64,000 nucleotides of DNA from Pseudoalteromonas sp049257235 (GTDB lineage: Bacteria > Pseudomonadota > Gammaproteobacteria > Enterobacterales > Alteromonadaceae), in the NCBI RefSeq assembly GCF_049257235.1, contig NZ_JBMMUF010000006.1, forward strand, positions 124,001 to 188,000. Direction: 5' to 3'. Positions within the stretch are counted from its first letter, which is position 1, and every line of letters begins with the position of its first letter. Below, piece after piece: positions 34,965 to 44,843 of the stretch. The notes under the pieces are model-generated. The model did not search any database. It worked only from the letters and a program-made list of their open reading frames with translations, and was not told the DNA's origin. Position numbers and translations under genes: made by a program.

Positions 34965-37900
34965 CCTCACTTTTGCTGTACGGCCCTTTGGTACAAGCCC
35001 TTTAATGCGAGTCCATAACCATCTCAATGCACCACGAGTATCAGCCAGAATCAAGTACAAACAAGGCACTAAGATCAGCGTTAACAAGGTTGCGTACATT
35101 ACCGCGAAGCCCAACGCGACCGCCATCGGGATAACAAACTTCGCCTGTAGGCTGGTCTCAAACATAATAGGTAAAACACCTGCAAAGGTTGTGATCGAGG
35201 TCAAAGTAATCGCCCTAAATCGGGCACACCCTGCTTCAACAACCGCATTTTTGATGCTGTGACCTTCTCTACGCGCTTGGTTCACATAGTCAGTCATCAC
35301 CAAGGAGTCGTTGATCACCACCCCCGCAGCAGCGATTAAGCCAAAGAATGACATCGTACTTAAATCAAGACCGAACCAGAAGTGGCCCCACAGCGCCCCC
35401 GTTAAACTAAAGGGTATAACCGACATCACAATGAGCGGCTGGCTATAACTTTTCAGTGGCACGGCAAGCAAAATATAAACAATCATCATACCGGCGATAA
35501 AGAATAACACCTGCTCATTTGCTTGTGCTTGCTGCTCTTCAATCGAGCCACCCAATTCAGTCTTCACCGATGGGAATTGCTCTTTGAGCTGGGGCAGCAG
35601 CTCTTCTTTGATGCGCTTGACGACTTCAGTCGGCTCTACACGTTCTTCATCAATACTGCCAAATACATACACGGTGCGATAGCCACCTTCACGACGGATA
35701 TAACTCACGCCCGGGCGCTCTTCTAATTCAACGACATCGCCGAGCAGTACTTCTTCACCTGCCGGTGTCATCACGACGGCATGTTTAAGTGACGCAAAGG
35801 CTTCGCGAGTAAGTTTTGGGTAACGCACCATCACTCGCACTTCTTCACCGTTGCGAATTACACGCTGCGCCTCGCCGCCATAAAAGCTAGCGCCAATTTG
35901 GCTAGCAATGCTCTGCAAGTCTAAGCCCAAATCATAAGCAACTGGCTTGAGGTTTAAGCGCACTTCTTTACTCGCAGGGTCAATGGTTGAACTGATATCA
36001 AATAGCCCTTCTTGTTGCTGCAACATAGCAATAAACTGACGACCCGCAGCATTAAGGGTGTCGATATCTGGACCAAACAGTAAGTAACCGAACTCACCGT
36101 CACCGCCCGGATTACCCACAACATCATCGTAAATGGTGAGTGACTTAACCCCTGCTATTTCCGGCATCGCTTCGCGCCATCTTCGCGATAGCTCAAAGGC
36201 ATCGAACGGACGTAACTCTTCTTGCACAAGGGGCGCGAGTATTTGTGCCTCAGTGCGACCTTGGTTGAACACCAACATGTCGCGCACCATTTTTTGCCCG
36301 TATTCTTGCTCAATTTGCTTATCAACACTCAATACCATGCTTTCGATTTTCTGAATCGCAGTAATGGTTTGAATATCTGATGCGTTATCGTTCATCTCGA
36401 TGCGTATTTGCGGAAAGTCATGAGGCACTTTAGGGGTTGGAATAGTGCGAATATGGTTGCTAGTGATCAGGGTTACGCTTACCGCTAACATGCCAATAAA
36501 GCCAAGTAGTACAACCCAGCGCCACTCAATGCATGTCTCAACGCTGCGGCGATATGGTCCATTTACAAATTTAAAGAAGCGATCGTTAAAGCGTGCCCTA
36601 AAGCCGCTGGAGCTAACAGGTCCAAATTTTGTGTGCGCGATGTGGGCTGGCAAAATGAGCTTGGATTCAATCAAACTAAACGCCAAACAAGCCATGACCA
36701 CTACGGCAATTCCGAAGAAAGTAGCGCGCTCTGGACCACTAGACAGAGTAAATGGCGCAAACACAGCCATAGTGGTAAGCACACCAAACGTTGCTGGAGT
36801 GGCAACGCGCTTTGCCCCTCTCACCACGTTCTGCACACCACCACCGCTGCGCTCAATTTCGGTGTAGGCGCTCTCACCTATGACAATGGCATCGTCAACG
36901 ACAATCCCCAGCACCATAATAAACGCGAATAATGAAACAATATTAATGCTAATACCAAATAACGGCATCATCATCAGTGCGCCCAAGAAGCACACGGGTA
37001 AACCTAACATCACCCAAAATGCCAGCTTAAAGCGCAAGAATAGGGTGAGCATCAAGGCCACAAGGATCGACCCTTGAAATAGGTTTTTCAGCATCATGTC
37101 CAGACGAGCATTAAGGTAATACGTCATGTCCATGATTGGCTCAAGGGTAACACCTGAAGGCAAGGACTCATTCTTTTGCTTGATATAGGCTTTCACCGAC
37201 TCCGCAACAGGGATCATATTTTGTTCTTTGGTCGCTTTTACAGTGATGTAAACCGCGTTCTTACCATTGAACTTGAAGTAGCGCTCCCCCTCGGTAAAGC
37301 CGTCTTTAATTTCAGCAACGTCCTGCAGTAATACTTTTGCGCCATTACTGCCAATTTTGACTGGGATATTGCGAAAATCCTGACCTGTATACGATTGCGC
37401 CTCAACACGCACGGAAATAATACCCGCGTCAGTGCGTAACTGACCTGCTGAGAAATTTGCTGAGTAACGACGCACAGCACCGGCCACGTCATTGAGAGTC
37501 AGATTGTAACGGCGCAACATATCCGGCTTAATTTCAATCGCGATTTCATCAAGCGGCACGTCATTTCGCACCAAGGATACATTACTTAATTGCAGTAACT
37601 CATCTTCGATCTCATTCGCTATAGGCTTGAGCTCGGTGAGCGGCATGTCAGCAACCACAGACATACCGATAACATCTTGGCGAAACTCGACCTGACTAAT
37701 AGTCACAGGCTCCATACCAGCAGGGAATGTGGCGATGCTATCGACCCTGAGCTTAACCTTATCAAGGACATCAGTGAGTTCTACATCTGGGTCTATCTCA
37801 AGCGTCGCGCGTCCTGAGTTACGAAACGCTCTGTACACGGCCTTTTCTATCTCCGTGACATCCTTAAGCGACTCTTCAATTTTTATGAGAATACTCTCTT

Positions 37901-38102
37901 CAATCTCTTGAGGGGATGCACCCGGATAGCTAGCAGTGACGTTGATGTAGTTAATCTCAAAGTTAGGGAACATCTGTCTTTGAATCGTTAAGTAACTCAC
38001 TATCCCCATGATAATGATAAACACCATCATCAAATTCGCGGCAACGGGGTTATTTGCGAAGTAGGCGATAATGCCTGTTTGCGGTTGCTGTTGCGTTTGC
38101 AT
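34956..38102 (-). CDS. RND efflux pump permease
   Basis: A 1048-aa AcrB-type (HAE1/related) inner-membrane transporter with twelve membrane helices in two halves and two large periplasmic loops. The first helix (VAANLMMVFIIIMGIVSY) is followed by NYINVTASYPGASPQEIEES, and proton-relay helix 4 carries VVDDAIVIGE, with VVINDSLVMTDYV in the second half. It is preceded by its periplasmic adaptor at a 9-base gap; no outer-membrane channel gene is next to it, so a shared TolC-like protein is probable. Substrate cannot be deduced. TAGGAG precedes the start. Confidence 0.95.
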   Translation of the reverse strand: MQTQQQPQTGIIAYFANNPVAANLMMVFIIIMGIVSYLTIQRQMFPNFEINYINVTASYPGASPQEIEESILIKIEESLKDVTEIEKAVYRAFRNSGRATLEIDPDVELTDVLDKVKLRVDSIATFPAGMEPVTISQVEFRQDVIGMSVVADMPLTELKPIANEIEDELLQLSNVSLVRNDVPLDEIAIEIKPDMLRRYNLTLNDVAGAVRRYSANFSAGQLRTDAGIISVRVEAQSYTGQDFRNIPVKIGSNGAKVLLQDVAEIKDGFTEGERYFKFNGKNAVYITVKATKEQNMIPVAESVKAYIKQKNESLPSGVTLEPIMDMTYYLNARLDMMLKNLFQGSILVALMLTLFLRFKLAFWVMLGLPVCFLGALMMMPLFGISINIVSLFAFIMVLGIVVDDAIVIGESAYTEIERSGGGVQNVVRGAKRVATPATFGVLTTMAVFAPFTLSSGPERATFFGIAVVVMACLAFSLIESKLILPAHIAHTKFGPVSSSGFRARFNDRFFKFVNGPYRRSVETCIEWRWVVLLGFIGMLAVSVTLITSNHIRTIPTPKVPHDFPQIRIEMNDNASDIQTITAIQKIESMVLSVDKQIEQEYGQKMVRDMLVFNQGRTEAQILAPLVQEELRPFDAFELSRRWREAMPEIAGVKSLTIYDDVVGNPGGDGEFGYLLFGPDIDTLNAAGRQFIAMLQQQEGLFDISSTIDPASKEVRLNLKPVAYDLGLDLQSIASQIGASFYGGEAQRVIRNGEEVRVMVRYPKLTREAFASLKHAVVMTPAGEEVLLGDVVELEERPGVSYIRREGGYRTVYVFGSIDEERVEPTEVVKRIKEELLPQLKEQFPSVKTELGGSIEEQQAQANEQVLFFIAGMMIVYILLAVPLKSYSQPLIVMSVIPFSLTGALWGHFWFGLDLSTMSFFGLIAAAGVVINDSLVMTDYVNQARREGHSIKNAVVEAGCARFRAITLTSITTFAGVLPIMFETSLQAKFVIPMAVALGFAVMYATLLTLILVPCLYLILADTRGALRWLWTRIKGLVPKGRTAKVRDA

Positions 38103-38111
38103 TTGGCTCTC

Positions 38112-39269
38112 CTACAGCTGATCTTTGCTGCTGTCGTTCGCTACTTGGCCTGCAATGCGCACTTCCATACCCTGTTGCGGATACTCAGGCAGGGTCAGTA
38201 CCACCCTATCGCTGGTTGTAAGGCCATCACTGATTAAGAAGAACTCATTTTCTTCGCGAACTACTTGCACTTGGCGCGGTTCAAGTAAGTTGTCTTTGTT
38301 AACCACCCACACCGTTTTGTTATTTACTAGCTCTTGCGGTAGACGGAAGATCTCTTTCAACGTTTGCCCCGTGAACTGTACCTGCACGTAGCTGCCAAAT
38401 TTTACTTTTGGCTGAGTGCTTCGCATACCGTATGGGTCATCTACACGCACAACCAAGTTACTCATTCGTGTGGCGCTATCAACAATGCCTAAATCTCTAT
38501 CTATGGTTGCCTGGCGGGTGAAACCAGCTAACCCTTCTTGCGTGACTGTCGCGCTAATACCGCTCACATTTCTCGGTAAAAAAGCGCTATCGAATCCAGC
38601 GATGGGAACAATCACTTCTGCATGCTCCACATTGTTCAACTGACCGACTCGTGCTCCCGTGCTAACAAATTGGCCTTTACCAATTTCGCGCGAAACAATA
38701 AGCGCATCATACGGAGCTCGCACTTCACAGTTGTCTAAGTCACGTTGCGCTCGTTTCAACGCAGCTTCAGCTGATTTGACAGCAGCTTTGGCACTTAGCA
38801 CCTGGGGCTCACGCAAAAACAACGGCGAGCGCTTCACGCCCGGAGTGCGAGCAGCTTCGTCTTTGGCTACCTGCTGTTGTGCCTGCTCTTCTATCAACGC
38901 AGCTTGCGCACGCGCGAGTTCCGCCTGCGCTTGCAACAAAGCAGCTTCATAATTGTCTTTTTCTATCGTGAACAGCAACTCGCCTCGCTCGACGATACCA
39001 CCAGCCACAAAGCGCGGGTTCCAACTCACAACTTCACCAGTCACTTGCGCAGCCAGCATGGTGCTCTCTAGTGGACGAACCTCGCCGAAACTAGTGATTA
39101 ACACCTGATGATCATTGGCTGCTAAAGACTCCACTTCGACGATCGGACGCGTGTCTACTTGCTTGGTTTCATCTGGCTTTTTGGCAGTCGCCATTATGCC
39201 AAAGCCCGCAACTCCTGTTGCACCTATGATTGCAACAGCAACCAGTATTTTTTTCCATGCGCTTTGCAT
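38112..39269 (-). CDS. RND efflux periplasmic adaptor
   Basis: A 385-aa membrane-fusion protein. The N-terminal anchor (about 7-28) leads to a lipoyl-type domain (GEVVSWNPRFVAGGIVERGE), a coiled-coil hairpin about 100-165 with alanine/glutamine repeats, and beta-barrel and membrane-proximal domains to the end. It joins the permease to an outer-membrane channel. It is first in the operon; AGGGTG precedes the ATG. Confidence 0.93.
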   Translation of the reverse strand: MQSAWKKILVAVAIIGATGVAGFGIMATAKKPDETKQVDTRPIVEVESLAANDHQVLITSFGEVRPLESTMLAAQVTGEVVSWNPRFVAGGIVERGELLFTIEKDNYEAALLQAQAELARAQAALIEEQAQQQVAKDEAARTPGVKRSPLFLREPQVLSAKAAVKSAEAALKRAQRDLDNCEVRAPYDALIVSREIGKGQFVSTGARVGQLNNVEHAEVIVPIAGFDSAFLPRNVSGISATVTQEGLAGFTRQATIDRDLGIVDSATRMSNLVVRVDDPYGMRSTQPKVKFGSYVQVQFTGQTLKEIFRLPQELVNNKTVWVVNKDNLLEPRQVQVVREENEFFLISDGLTTSDRVVLTLPEYPQQGMEVRIAGQVANDSSKDQL

Positions 39270-39468
39270 CTAGTTTCACCCTGATAGTTTTTACCGAGCA
39301 TATATTAACAATTTGCTGCAATTTGGTAAGAAATCATTTGTAAATATCTATTAATTTTAGCTACTCACGCAAAAACTGCTGAGCTCAGAGTGTTCAATAC
39401 TCACATCCAAAAGGCTTAGATCACCAAACTTACAGTGAATAAGTACACGAGGCGCTGTGGATACAAAA

Positions 39469-39489
39469 AAGGCCACTAAATGTGGCCTT
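39469..39489 (-). terminator. Terminator for the PQ-loop gene
   Basis: Eight-bp stem (39469-39476 with 39482-39489), loop TAAAT, followed on the minus strand by a six-T run. The rest of 39270-39468 shows no gene. Confidence 0.85.
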
Positions 39490-39501
39490 ATTGACGATGC
39501 A

Positions 39502-40116
39502 CTATGCCAAAGCGGGGCGCAGGCGGTAGTATTGAATGCACCCAAGCTGGGCGGCATTAGTGAGAAGAATCATCACAAACGTGAGGATATGGGAAACACT
39601 TGGCGTAGCCATTGATAACTCGGCTGCTAATCCACAACCACCGGCAACGAACTGGAGCATAAAATAGCGCGCACTCAAATTGGATACATCACCACTTTTG
39701 AGCGTCTTATAGGTTTGCGGCATAACACGGATAGAACTCATTACCAAACCTATGTATGTGAGTCCGCTAAGCAAATCAGCTTGGCTCACTAAATCACTAA
39801 AGAACAGCGCCAACGGTACAAAACTGCACCCTAATATACTGAATAGCTGCGTACGCTGCGCGTCATTGGCATCGTAACGTAGGAAGTAATAGAGAATAAC
39901 TGAGCTAAAAAAGCCCGTAACTACAAATGGCAAAACCATGTAATAGCGTGCAAAAAAGAGATTAAACGCAATGAAGTAAATACTTTGCGCCACGCCAAAG
40001 CTCATCATTAGCAACGAAAGCCCTGCGACACTGCGATTCTTACGAATTTTACTCAGCATAGGTAAAAAGCTAAACAGAACAATAAATGCTGCAAGCAAGG
40101 GCAAATATTCGGCCAA
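39502..40116 (-). CDS. PQ-loop/SemiSWEET-like membrane protein
   Basis: A 204-aa protein with about seven hydrophobic segments. Two repeats can be seen, each with a loop of the PQ-loop kind: LPMLSKIRKNRSVAGLSLL near residues 18-36 and MPQTYKTLKSGDVSNLS near 132-148, the second with a true PQ pair. The fold is used in sugar and amino acid transport (SWEET, cystinosin), so a small-molecule carrier is likely. The TTG start is supported by GAGG six bases upstream. Confidence 0.78.
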   Translation of the reverse strand: MAEYLPLLAAFIVLFSFLPMLSKIRKNRSVAGLSLLMMSFGVAQSIYFIAFNLFFARYYMVLPFVVTGFFSSVILYYFLRYDANDAQRTQLFSILGCSFVPLALFFSDLVSQADLLSGLTYIGLVMSSIRVMPQTYKTLKSGDVSNLSARYFMLQFVAGGCGLAAELSMATPSVSHILTFVMILLTNAAQLGCIQYYRLRPALA

Positions 40117-40421
40117 AGCAACCTCTTATAGTAAGGAAAAAGTTAAACTCTATAAAATTGCGTTAAATTCAGACGACTTAATTGTAAACCAATGATTTTA
40201 AACAACTTTAAACGGGCGCGCATTGTATAGCGCGTACCTCAGGTTGCAACCATTACGGCTAAAATTTATACCAACTCATGTACATTTTTATGTACACGTA
40301 AAATCATAGAGTGACACGGTGGCAGATTTTATGAAACGTGTGGATTGCTTAAAAAACGAGCTTGCAATGTGTGTTAATAGTTTTTACTGTGCTGGGGCGT
40401 CTAGGTTTACAAGGATTAACC
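40117..40421. other. Intergenic region before the transglutaminase lipoprotein
   Basis: About 305 bases. It contains a perfect palindrome TGTACAT-TTTT-ATGTACA at 40279-40296, an operator or short attenuator candidate, and TTATACCAAC just before it, which resembles the end sequence of the element at 45433. A 41-codon ORF at 40331 overlaps the lipoprotein start in another frame and is not called. Confidence 0.5.
40279..40296. promoter_or_regulatory. Palindromic operator candidate
   Basis: Seven-bp perfect arms with a TTTT centre, about 126 bases upstream of the lipoprotein start. The regulator is unknown. Confidence 0.4.
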
Positions 40422-41570
40422 ATGCACCGTTTGATACTTTTTTTAACCTCCATGCTTAGTGCGTGTGCAATTACCCCACCTCAAGTGGACGTTGTTACCC
40501 CTCCTCCATTGGTCAATGGCAGTGTATTTACTCCTATCGAGGTTGAACCTGAGTCGGATATATTCGCTCTCTCGTCACAGCAAAAAAGCCAATTTTTGGA
40601 CTATATGCAAAAAGCCAAAGCAAACGGCATTCGCGATGACAAAGCACTGTACTCATACATCGAGCGCATGCTGGGTAACTTCACTTATGATGGCGCTACT
40701 TATACCGCAACGGAGTCTTTGCAATACAAGAAAGGAAACTGCATCACCCTAGCGGTGCTAGTTCAAGCATATGCAGATATTATTGGCCTCGACACTGATT
40801 ACCAACTAATCACTGAAGCACCTGTTTTTGCAGGCCACAATGACGTGATCTTACTGTCTAGCCACTTTAGAACGAAGATTTACGCACCCAAAAATGAGGA
40901 TAGCGAGGCGATTGTCATGCTGCGCTCGGGTATCATCATAGATTACTTCCCATCCAACTCCGGCGTTATTTCCGGCAGCGCAACTCGCAATGATTTGATT
41001 GCTAAATATTATGCCAACCACGGGGCAGACGCATTGCTCATTGGTGATATTGATGCTGGCTTAAGCTATGTTCAACAGGCATTGAGCTTCAATCCCACCA
41101 GCCTTGAGCTATTGAATACAGCTGCAGTGCTGCACAGGCGAGTTGGCGATTATGCAACTGCAAAGTCGATGTACGAATATATACTTAAAGAAAATGCTGA
41201 ACACGCAGTGGCATTGAGCAACTTTGGAGTGTTAGCCAAAGCAATGGGCGATACCCCTTTGGCTGCTCGCATTGAAGCGCAGTTAAACACCATTAATTCA
41301 AATGATCCATTTCATCTGTTACACCTAGCGCAGAATTCAGCACAGCAAGGCAAGTTCAATAAAGCATCTGACTATATTTTACAAGCTAGAGAGATTGCGC
41401 CGTATCTACCTCAAACCTACGTTGAAATGGCGTTATTAAATTATGAAAGGGGAAGGCTTGAGCCTGCTATTAAAGAGCTACAAAGTGCTCTTGAGTTAAC
41501 TCGAAGTCATCAAGACAGGCAGCGCTATGAGTCCAAATATAAGGCCCTTCAAGCGATGACGAAGCATTAA
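40422..41570 (+). CDS. Lipoprotein with transglutaminase-like and TPR domains
   Basis: A 382-aa lipoprotein: the lipobox LSAC follows a short signal (MHRLILFLTSMLSAC). A transglutaminase-like core at about 50-170 shows the cysteine in KKGNCITLAVL and the histidine in AGHNDVIL, but I cannot place the third catalytic residue with certainty. TPR repeats fill about 195-375 (SLELLNTAAVLHRRVGDYATA and similar). Such proteins probably act at the outer membrane in protein or peptidoglycan binding or cleavage. ATG 40422 is chosen because AAGGA lies seven bases upstream and the lipobox follows directly. Confidence 0.82.
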   Translation: MHRLILFLTSMLSACAITPPQVDVVTPPPLVNGSVFTPIEVEPESDIFALSSQQKSQFLDYMQKAKANGIRDDKALYSYIERMLGNFTYDGATYTATESLQYKKGNCITLAVLVQAYADIIGLDTDYQLITEAPVFAGHNDVILLSSHFRTKIYAPKNEDSEAIVMLRSGIIIDYFPSNSGVISGSATRNDLIAKYYANHGADALLIGDIDAGLSYVQQALSFNPTSLELLNTAAVLHRRVGDYATAKSMYEYILKENAEHAVALSNFGVLAKAMGDTPLAARIEAQLNTINSNDPFHLLHLAQNSAQQGKFNKASDYILQAREIAPYLPQTYVEMALLNYERGRLEPAIKELQSALELTRSHQDRQRYESKYKALQAMTKH

Positions 41571-41583
41571 GATAACCGTATGG

Positions 41584-41615
41584 ATGCACCTGTTAAGAAA
41601 TCCAAACAGGTGCAT
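41584..41615. repeat. Stem-loop between convergent genes
   Basis: Eleven-bp perfect arms (41584-41594 and 41605-41615) with a 10-base loop; no T-run on either side. A possible rho-dependent or weak bidirectional terminator. Confidence 0.6.
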
Positions 41616-41622
41616 ACACGCG

Positions 41623-42477
41623 TTAACTCCAGCGAATTATCGTGCCAAGCGTATGACTCTGGTTCGGCGCCAGCGTTACTAAATCATCTAACACATTAGC
41701 CGCTTCCAAACACAACATGGTGTGATACTCGTCATCCGCAAAATTCGAAAGGCGTTTAGATTTATCAACCCAAGGATTCCATAGCACACATGACTTTGAG
41801 TTTTCCCGTGCTACTTCAATGGTGCCATCGGGTGTGCGAATACGTTGCAGTGCACTGGCACCGCTGTAGACCATATCTGTTTCGCGCCCAAAACGAATAA
41901 TATCCTGTTGCTCAAACGGTCCTTTTCCGAACTCTATGTATTGCGCACCTTGCAGGCCATCAACTTCTGTTTGCGTTATATCAGAGGTTGGAAAATAGGT
42001 ATGTAATGCCTGAGTCAACTGCACATCATGATCATCTAAATTAGTGTTAGTTAAGCGCACCTCTAGTTGCTTTGCGCTTAACACATACTCAACTGTCAAC
42101 GACGTGTTATGTGCCCAGTAAGTCTCGTCTACTTGCAGCATAGGTAAGGATAAGCTGATACGGATTTCTTGCTCGGACTCTTTCACTTCTTGTGCCCGCC
42201 AAAGTGCTGTGCGTGCCACCCCGTGAGTAGGCCATTTGGGATTTTGATGCACGCCAAACCATGGCCAGCAAATAGGAATACCACCGCGAATGCTTTTGCC
42301 CACTTGAAAGTCTTCTTCTTTAGACACCCAAATAAGCGGTTTTTTACCTGCGGGCGTATACTGCGTTAGTTGCGCCCCTTGCAGGAATATTCTTGCCGTG
42401 CACAGTGGAGAGTCTACATTCAGGTACTCAAGTCCTGAGTCTGTATGGCTAATCGAAACGCTGGGTGAAAGCTGCAT
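41623..42477 (-). CDS. D-hexose-6-phosphate mutarotase (YeaD-like)
   Basis: A 284-aa aldose-1-epimerase-family protein resembling YeaD. The segment ARIFLQGAQLTQYTPAGKKPLIWVS followed by GGIPICWPWFG is typical, with catalytic histidine candidates in PTHGVART and LTQALHTYF. It interconverts anomers of glucose-6-phosphate and similar sugars in the cytoplasm. AAGGAT precedes the ATG. Confidence 0.93.
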   Translation of the reverse strand: MQLSPSVSISHTDSGLEYLNVDSPLCTARIFLQGAQLTQYTPAGKKPLIWVSKEEDFQVGKSIRGGIPICWPWFGVHQNPKWPTHGVARTALWRAQEVKESEQEIRISLSLPMLQVDETYWAHNTSLTVEYVLSAKQLEVRLTNTNLDDHDVQLTQALHTYFPTSDITQTEVDGLQGAQYIEFGKGPFEQQDIIRFGRETDMVYSGASALQRIRTPDGTIEVARENSKSCVLWNPWVDKSKRLSNFADDEYHTMLCLEAANVLDDLVTLAPNQSHTLGTIIRWS

Positions 42478-42736
42478 TTAAGGATCCTTTGTTGATATAA
42501 CAAAATGCTGCTTCACCTTACCCAAATTACCCAGTGAAAGTAAACATGCCGCTGATATAATTGGTGATTTGTCTTGTGCGAACACATGTTTACATAGTTA
42601 AAACGCGCAGCGAGCCACGCATATAATGGCGTAATCACTCAGAGTCACTTTTATACCAAGGCGAGTCATTGAAAGCGTGTACTCGAAGGGAAATTTCGCG
42701 ATATAATAAAAAGCGTATAAAAACGGGAGCTTGGAC

Positions 42737-43225
42737 ATGCAAAAATATGATGAGTTATTAATTGCCTTGCGCAAAGTGATCCGTGCGATCGATTTGCATT
42801 CCAAGCAACTTAACAAAACATCTGGTTTAACAGGCCCGCAACTCTTGATTATGCATGAGGTGGCACAAACCGATGGCATCACTGCCAGCCGTGTGGCACA
42901 AAACGTTAACCTCAGCCCTGCCACTGTTACAAATATCCTCGACCGCCTAGAAAGCCGTCAGCTGGTATGTCGTGTACGCAGCGAGTTGGACAAGCGCCGC
43001 GTCAGTCTGCATCTAACCGAGCAAGGAAAAGTGTTGCTAGAGAATGCACCACAACCTTTGCAAGAGCACTTTATTGAAAAGTTCAGTAGTCTCGCCGAGT
43101 GGGAGCAAACTCTTTTACTTTCATCAATGCAACGCATTGCTGCGATGATGGACGCTGAAAACATCGACGCTTCACCGCTTTTAGAAGTGGGCGCTATCAC
43201 CAAAGTACCCGACGCAAACAAGTAA
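42737..43225 (+). CDS. MarR-family regulator
   Basis: A 162-aa winged-helix regulator. The HTH is at about residues 50-75 (ASRVAQNVNLSPATVTNIL) and the wing at RSELDKRRVSLHLTEQG. The opening IALRKVIRAIDLHSKQL and LTGPQLLIMHEV look like the EctR/CosR branch that controls compatible-solute genes, though no ectoine or betaine gene is visible here, so the target is unknown. Start ATG 42737 is eight bases after GGGAG; TTG 42731 is less well placed. Confidence 0.88.
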   Translation: MQKYDELLIALRKVIRAIDLHSKQLNKTSGLTGPQLLIMHEVAQTDGITASRVAQNVNLSPATVTNILDRLESRQLVCRVRSELDKRRVSLHLTEQGKVLLENAPQPLQEHFIEKFSSLAEWEQTLLLSSMQRIAAMMDAENIDASPLLEVGAITKVPDANK

Positions 43226-43411
43226 ACCTTTATTGGGTACATTTACAGCAACCCTCTGCTTTTGTTACACTTAATAGCCTTATGTGTGCTTACCTACTTC
43301 CTGTTAGGTGTTCACATGTCAACTAGCAGTGTTCGATTACTGCGCATCAACTTCGAAAATATCAATAACTTAGTCTAGGCTAAGGGTTACGGATAAATAC
43401 ATAAGGCTAAT

Positions 43412-44728
43412 ATGATTAACTTAAAAAGCACGGCGGTGGCAGTGTCTTTGGCTTTAATTTCAAGCTCAGCACTGGCCAACCCAGACATGGAGGCAATGAA
43501 GAAGCAGCTCGAACAGTTGCAACAACAAATGCAACAACTGCAACAGCAATTGGCAGAAGCCGAACGCAAGTCAAAGCAGCAAGAGCAGCAGCAAGAACAA
43601 ATTACTGATCGCATTGCTAAACAAGAGCAACAACTTGAGGAAACAGTCGCCAAAAGCGACGAGAAAAAAGACGGTATCCGCGTAGGCGGTGCTGTTCGTA
43701 CCAACTTTAGTCACACATCTTATGATGACGATAGCAAAAATCGCGGCGGCGATTTCGACTTCGATATTTTCCGCGTTAACTTCGCTGGCGAAATAGGTGA
43801 CGTATCACTGAATGCGGAAATCCGCTTCTTCGATTACATGACTGCAGTAAAATATGCCTATGTAGGCTATGACTTTGCTGAGGATTGGCAAGTACAAGCA
43901 GGTATCACAAAAGTACCATTTGGTAACTGGCCATATAACTCCCACAACTGGTTTTTCGGCACAACGTATTACATAGGCCTTGAAGACGACCACGATATGG
44001 GACTCTTATTTAAGCGTAAAATTGCCGACAATTGGCAGCTAGACCTTGGCTTCTTCAAAAACGACGAACTCGGTGGTGTCGACGGTTATGTTGATAATCG
44101 CAGCGATCGCTATTCCTACGATGTGGTCGGCTTTAGGACAGCTGACGAAGGTGTTTATGCTGAGCCTGTGAGCCAAATTGGCGAATACAACACGTTTTCT
44201 GCACGCTATGGCTACCACTTAGAGCATGAAGGTGGAACCACCGAGCTTGGTTTCTCAGCACTTGCTGGCGGCCTACATGATGGTGTTGATCGCGCTGGCG
44301 ACTATAACGCATGGGCATTGCATTTAAATAGCAATATCGGCCGTTGGAACTTGCAGCTACAGCATGGCGAATATGACTACGACATCGACAATGTTAATCG
44401 CATGGCCGTTGGCGCATATTCTTTCTACGACACCATTGCAGCCCAAGCCACGATGACCAATGCCAATATCGCCTACAGCTTGCCTGTAGAGTGGGGCGCG
44501 GTGACTGGCCTGCAGTTCTACAACGACTACGGCATTATCTACGACAAATCAGATAATACCGAAGATACCTGGATGAACGTCACAGGGTTCTCTGTGGCAG
44601 CCGGTGGTCTATTTACTTACTTCGATTTAGTACACGCTAAAAACCAACCATTTGTGGGTGGCTCAATTGCTGGTGACAGCGACGAAACAGAACGCCGCTT
44701 TAACATCAACATTGGTTACTATTTTTAG
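43412..44728 (+). CDS. Coiled-coil outer-membrane porin
   Basis: A 438-aa outer-membrane protein with signal peptide (cleavage near ALANPD). A glutamine/glutamate coiled coil fills about 25-85, followed by a beta-barrel of alternating aromatic strands ending in the C-terminal aromatic pattern NINIGYYF, typical of BAM-assembled barrels. It resembles phosphate-selective OprP/OprO-type porins of marine gammaproteobacteria; the solute is unknown. A strong terminator follows. Confidence 0.85.
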   Translation: MINLKSTAVAVSLALISSSALANPDMEAMKKQLEQLQQQMQQLQQQLAEAERKSKQQEQQQEQITDRIAKQEQQLEETVAKSDEKKDGIRVGGAVRTNFSHTSYDDDSKNRGGDFDFDIFRVNFAGEIGDVSLNAEIRFFDYMTAVKYAYVGYDFAEDWQVQAGITKVPFGNWPYNSHNWFFGTTYYIGLEDDHDMGLLFKRKIADNWQLDLGFFKNDELGGVDGYVDNRSDRYSYDVVGFRTADEGVYAEPVSQIGEYNTFSARYGYHLEHEGGTTELGFSALAGGLHDGVDRAGDYNAWALHLNSNIGRWNLQLQHGEYDYDIDNVNRMAVGAYSFYDTIAAQATMTNANIAYSLPVEWGAVTGLQFYNDYGIIYDKSDNTEDTWMNVTGFSVAAGGLFTYFDLVHAKNQPFVGGSIAGDSDETERRFNINIGYYF

Positions 44729-44749
44729 GACGTATTGAAACTTGTATAT

Positions 44750-44774
44750 AAAAAGGGCCTCCAGGCCCTTTTTT
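44750..44774 (+). terminator. Terminator after the porin
   Basis: Seven-bp stem (44753-44759 with 44764-44770), 4-base loop, T-run of six. Confidence 0.92.
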
Positions 44775-44843
44775 CATGCTAAAAGTTAGCAGGCTCTTAA
44801 GTCCTTTAGTAGACTTAAAAAATAAGGGCGAAAGGGGCCAACC

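Noticed and set aside
43316..43378. 20-codon leader-like ORF before the porin
   Set aside because: AGG is near the ATG but there is no attenuator structure or amino acid pattern to support a leader peptide.
43496..43660. Tandem repeat expansion in the porin gene
   Set aside because: CAA/CAG-rich bases simply encode the glutamine-rich coiled coil; units are not regular.
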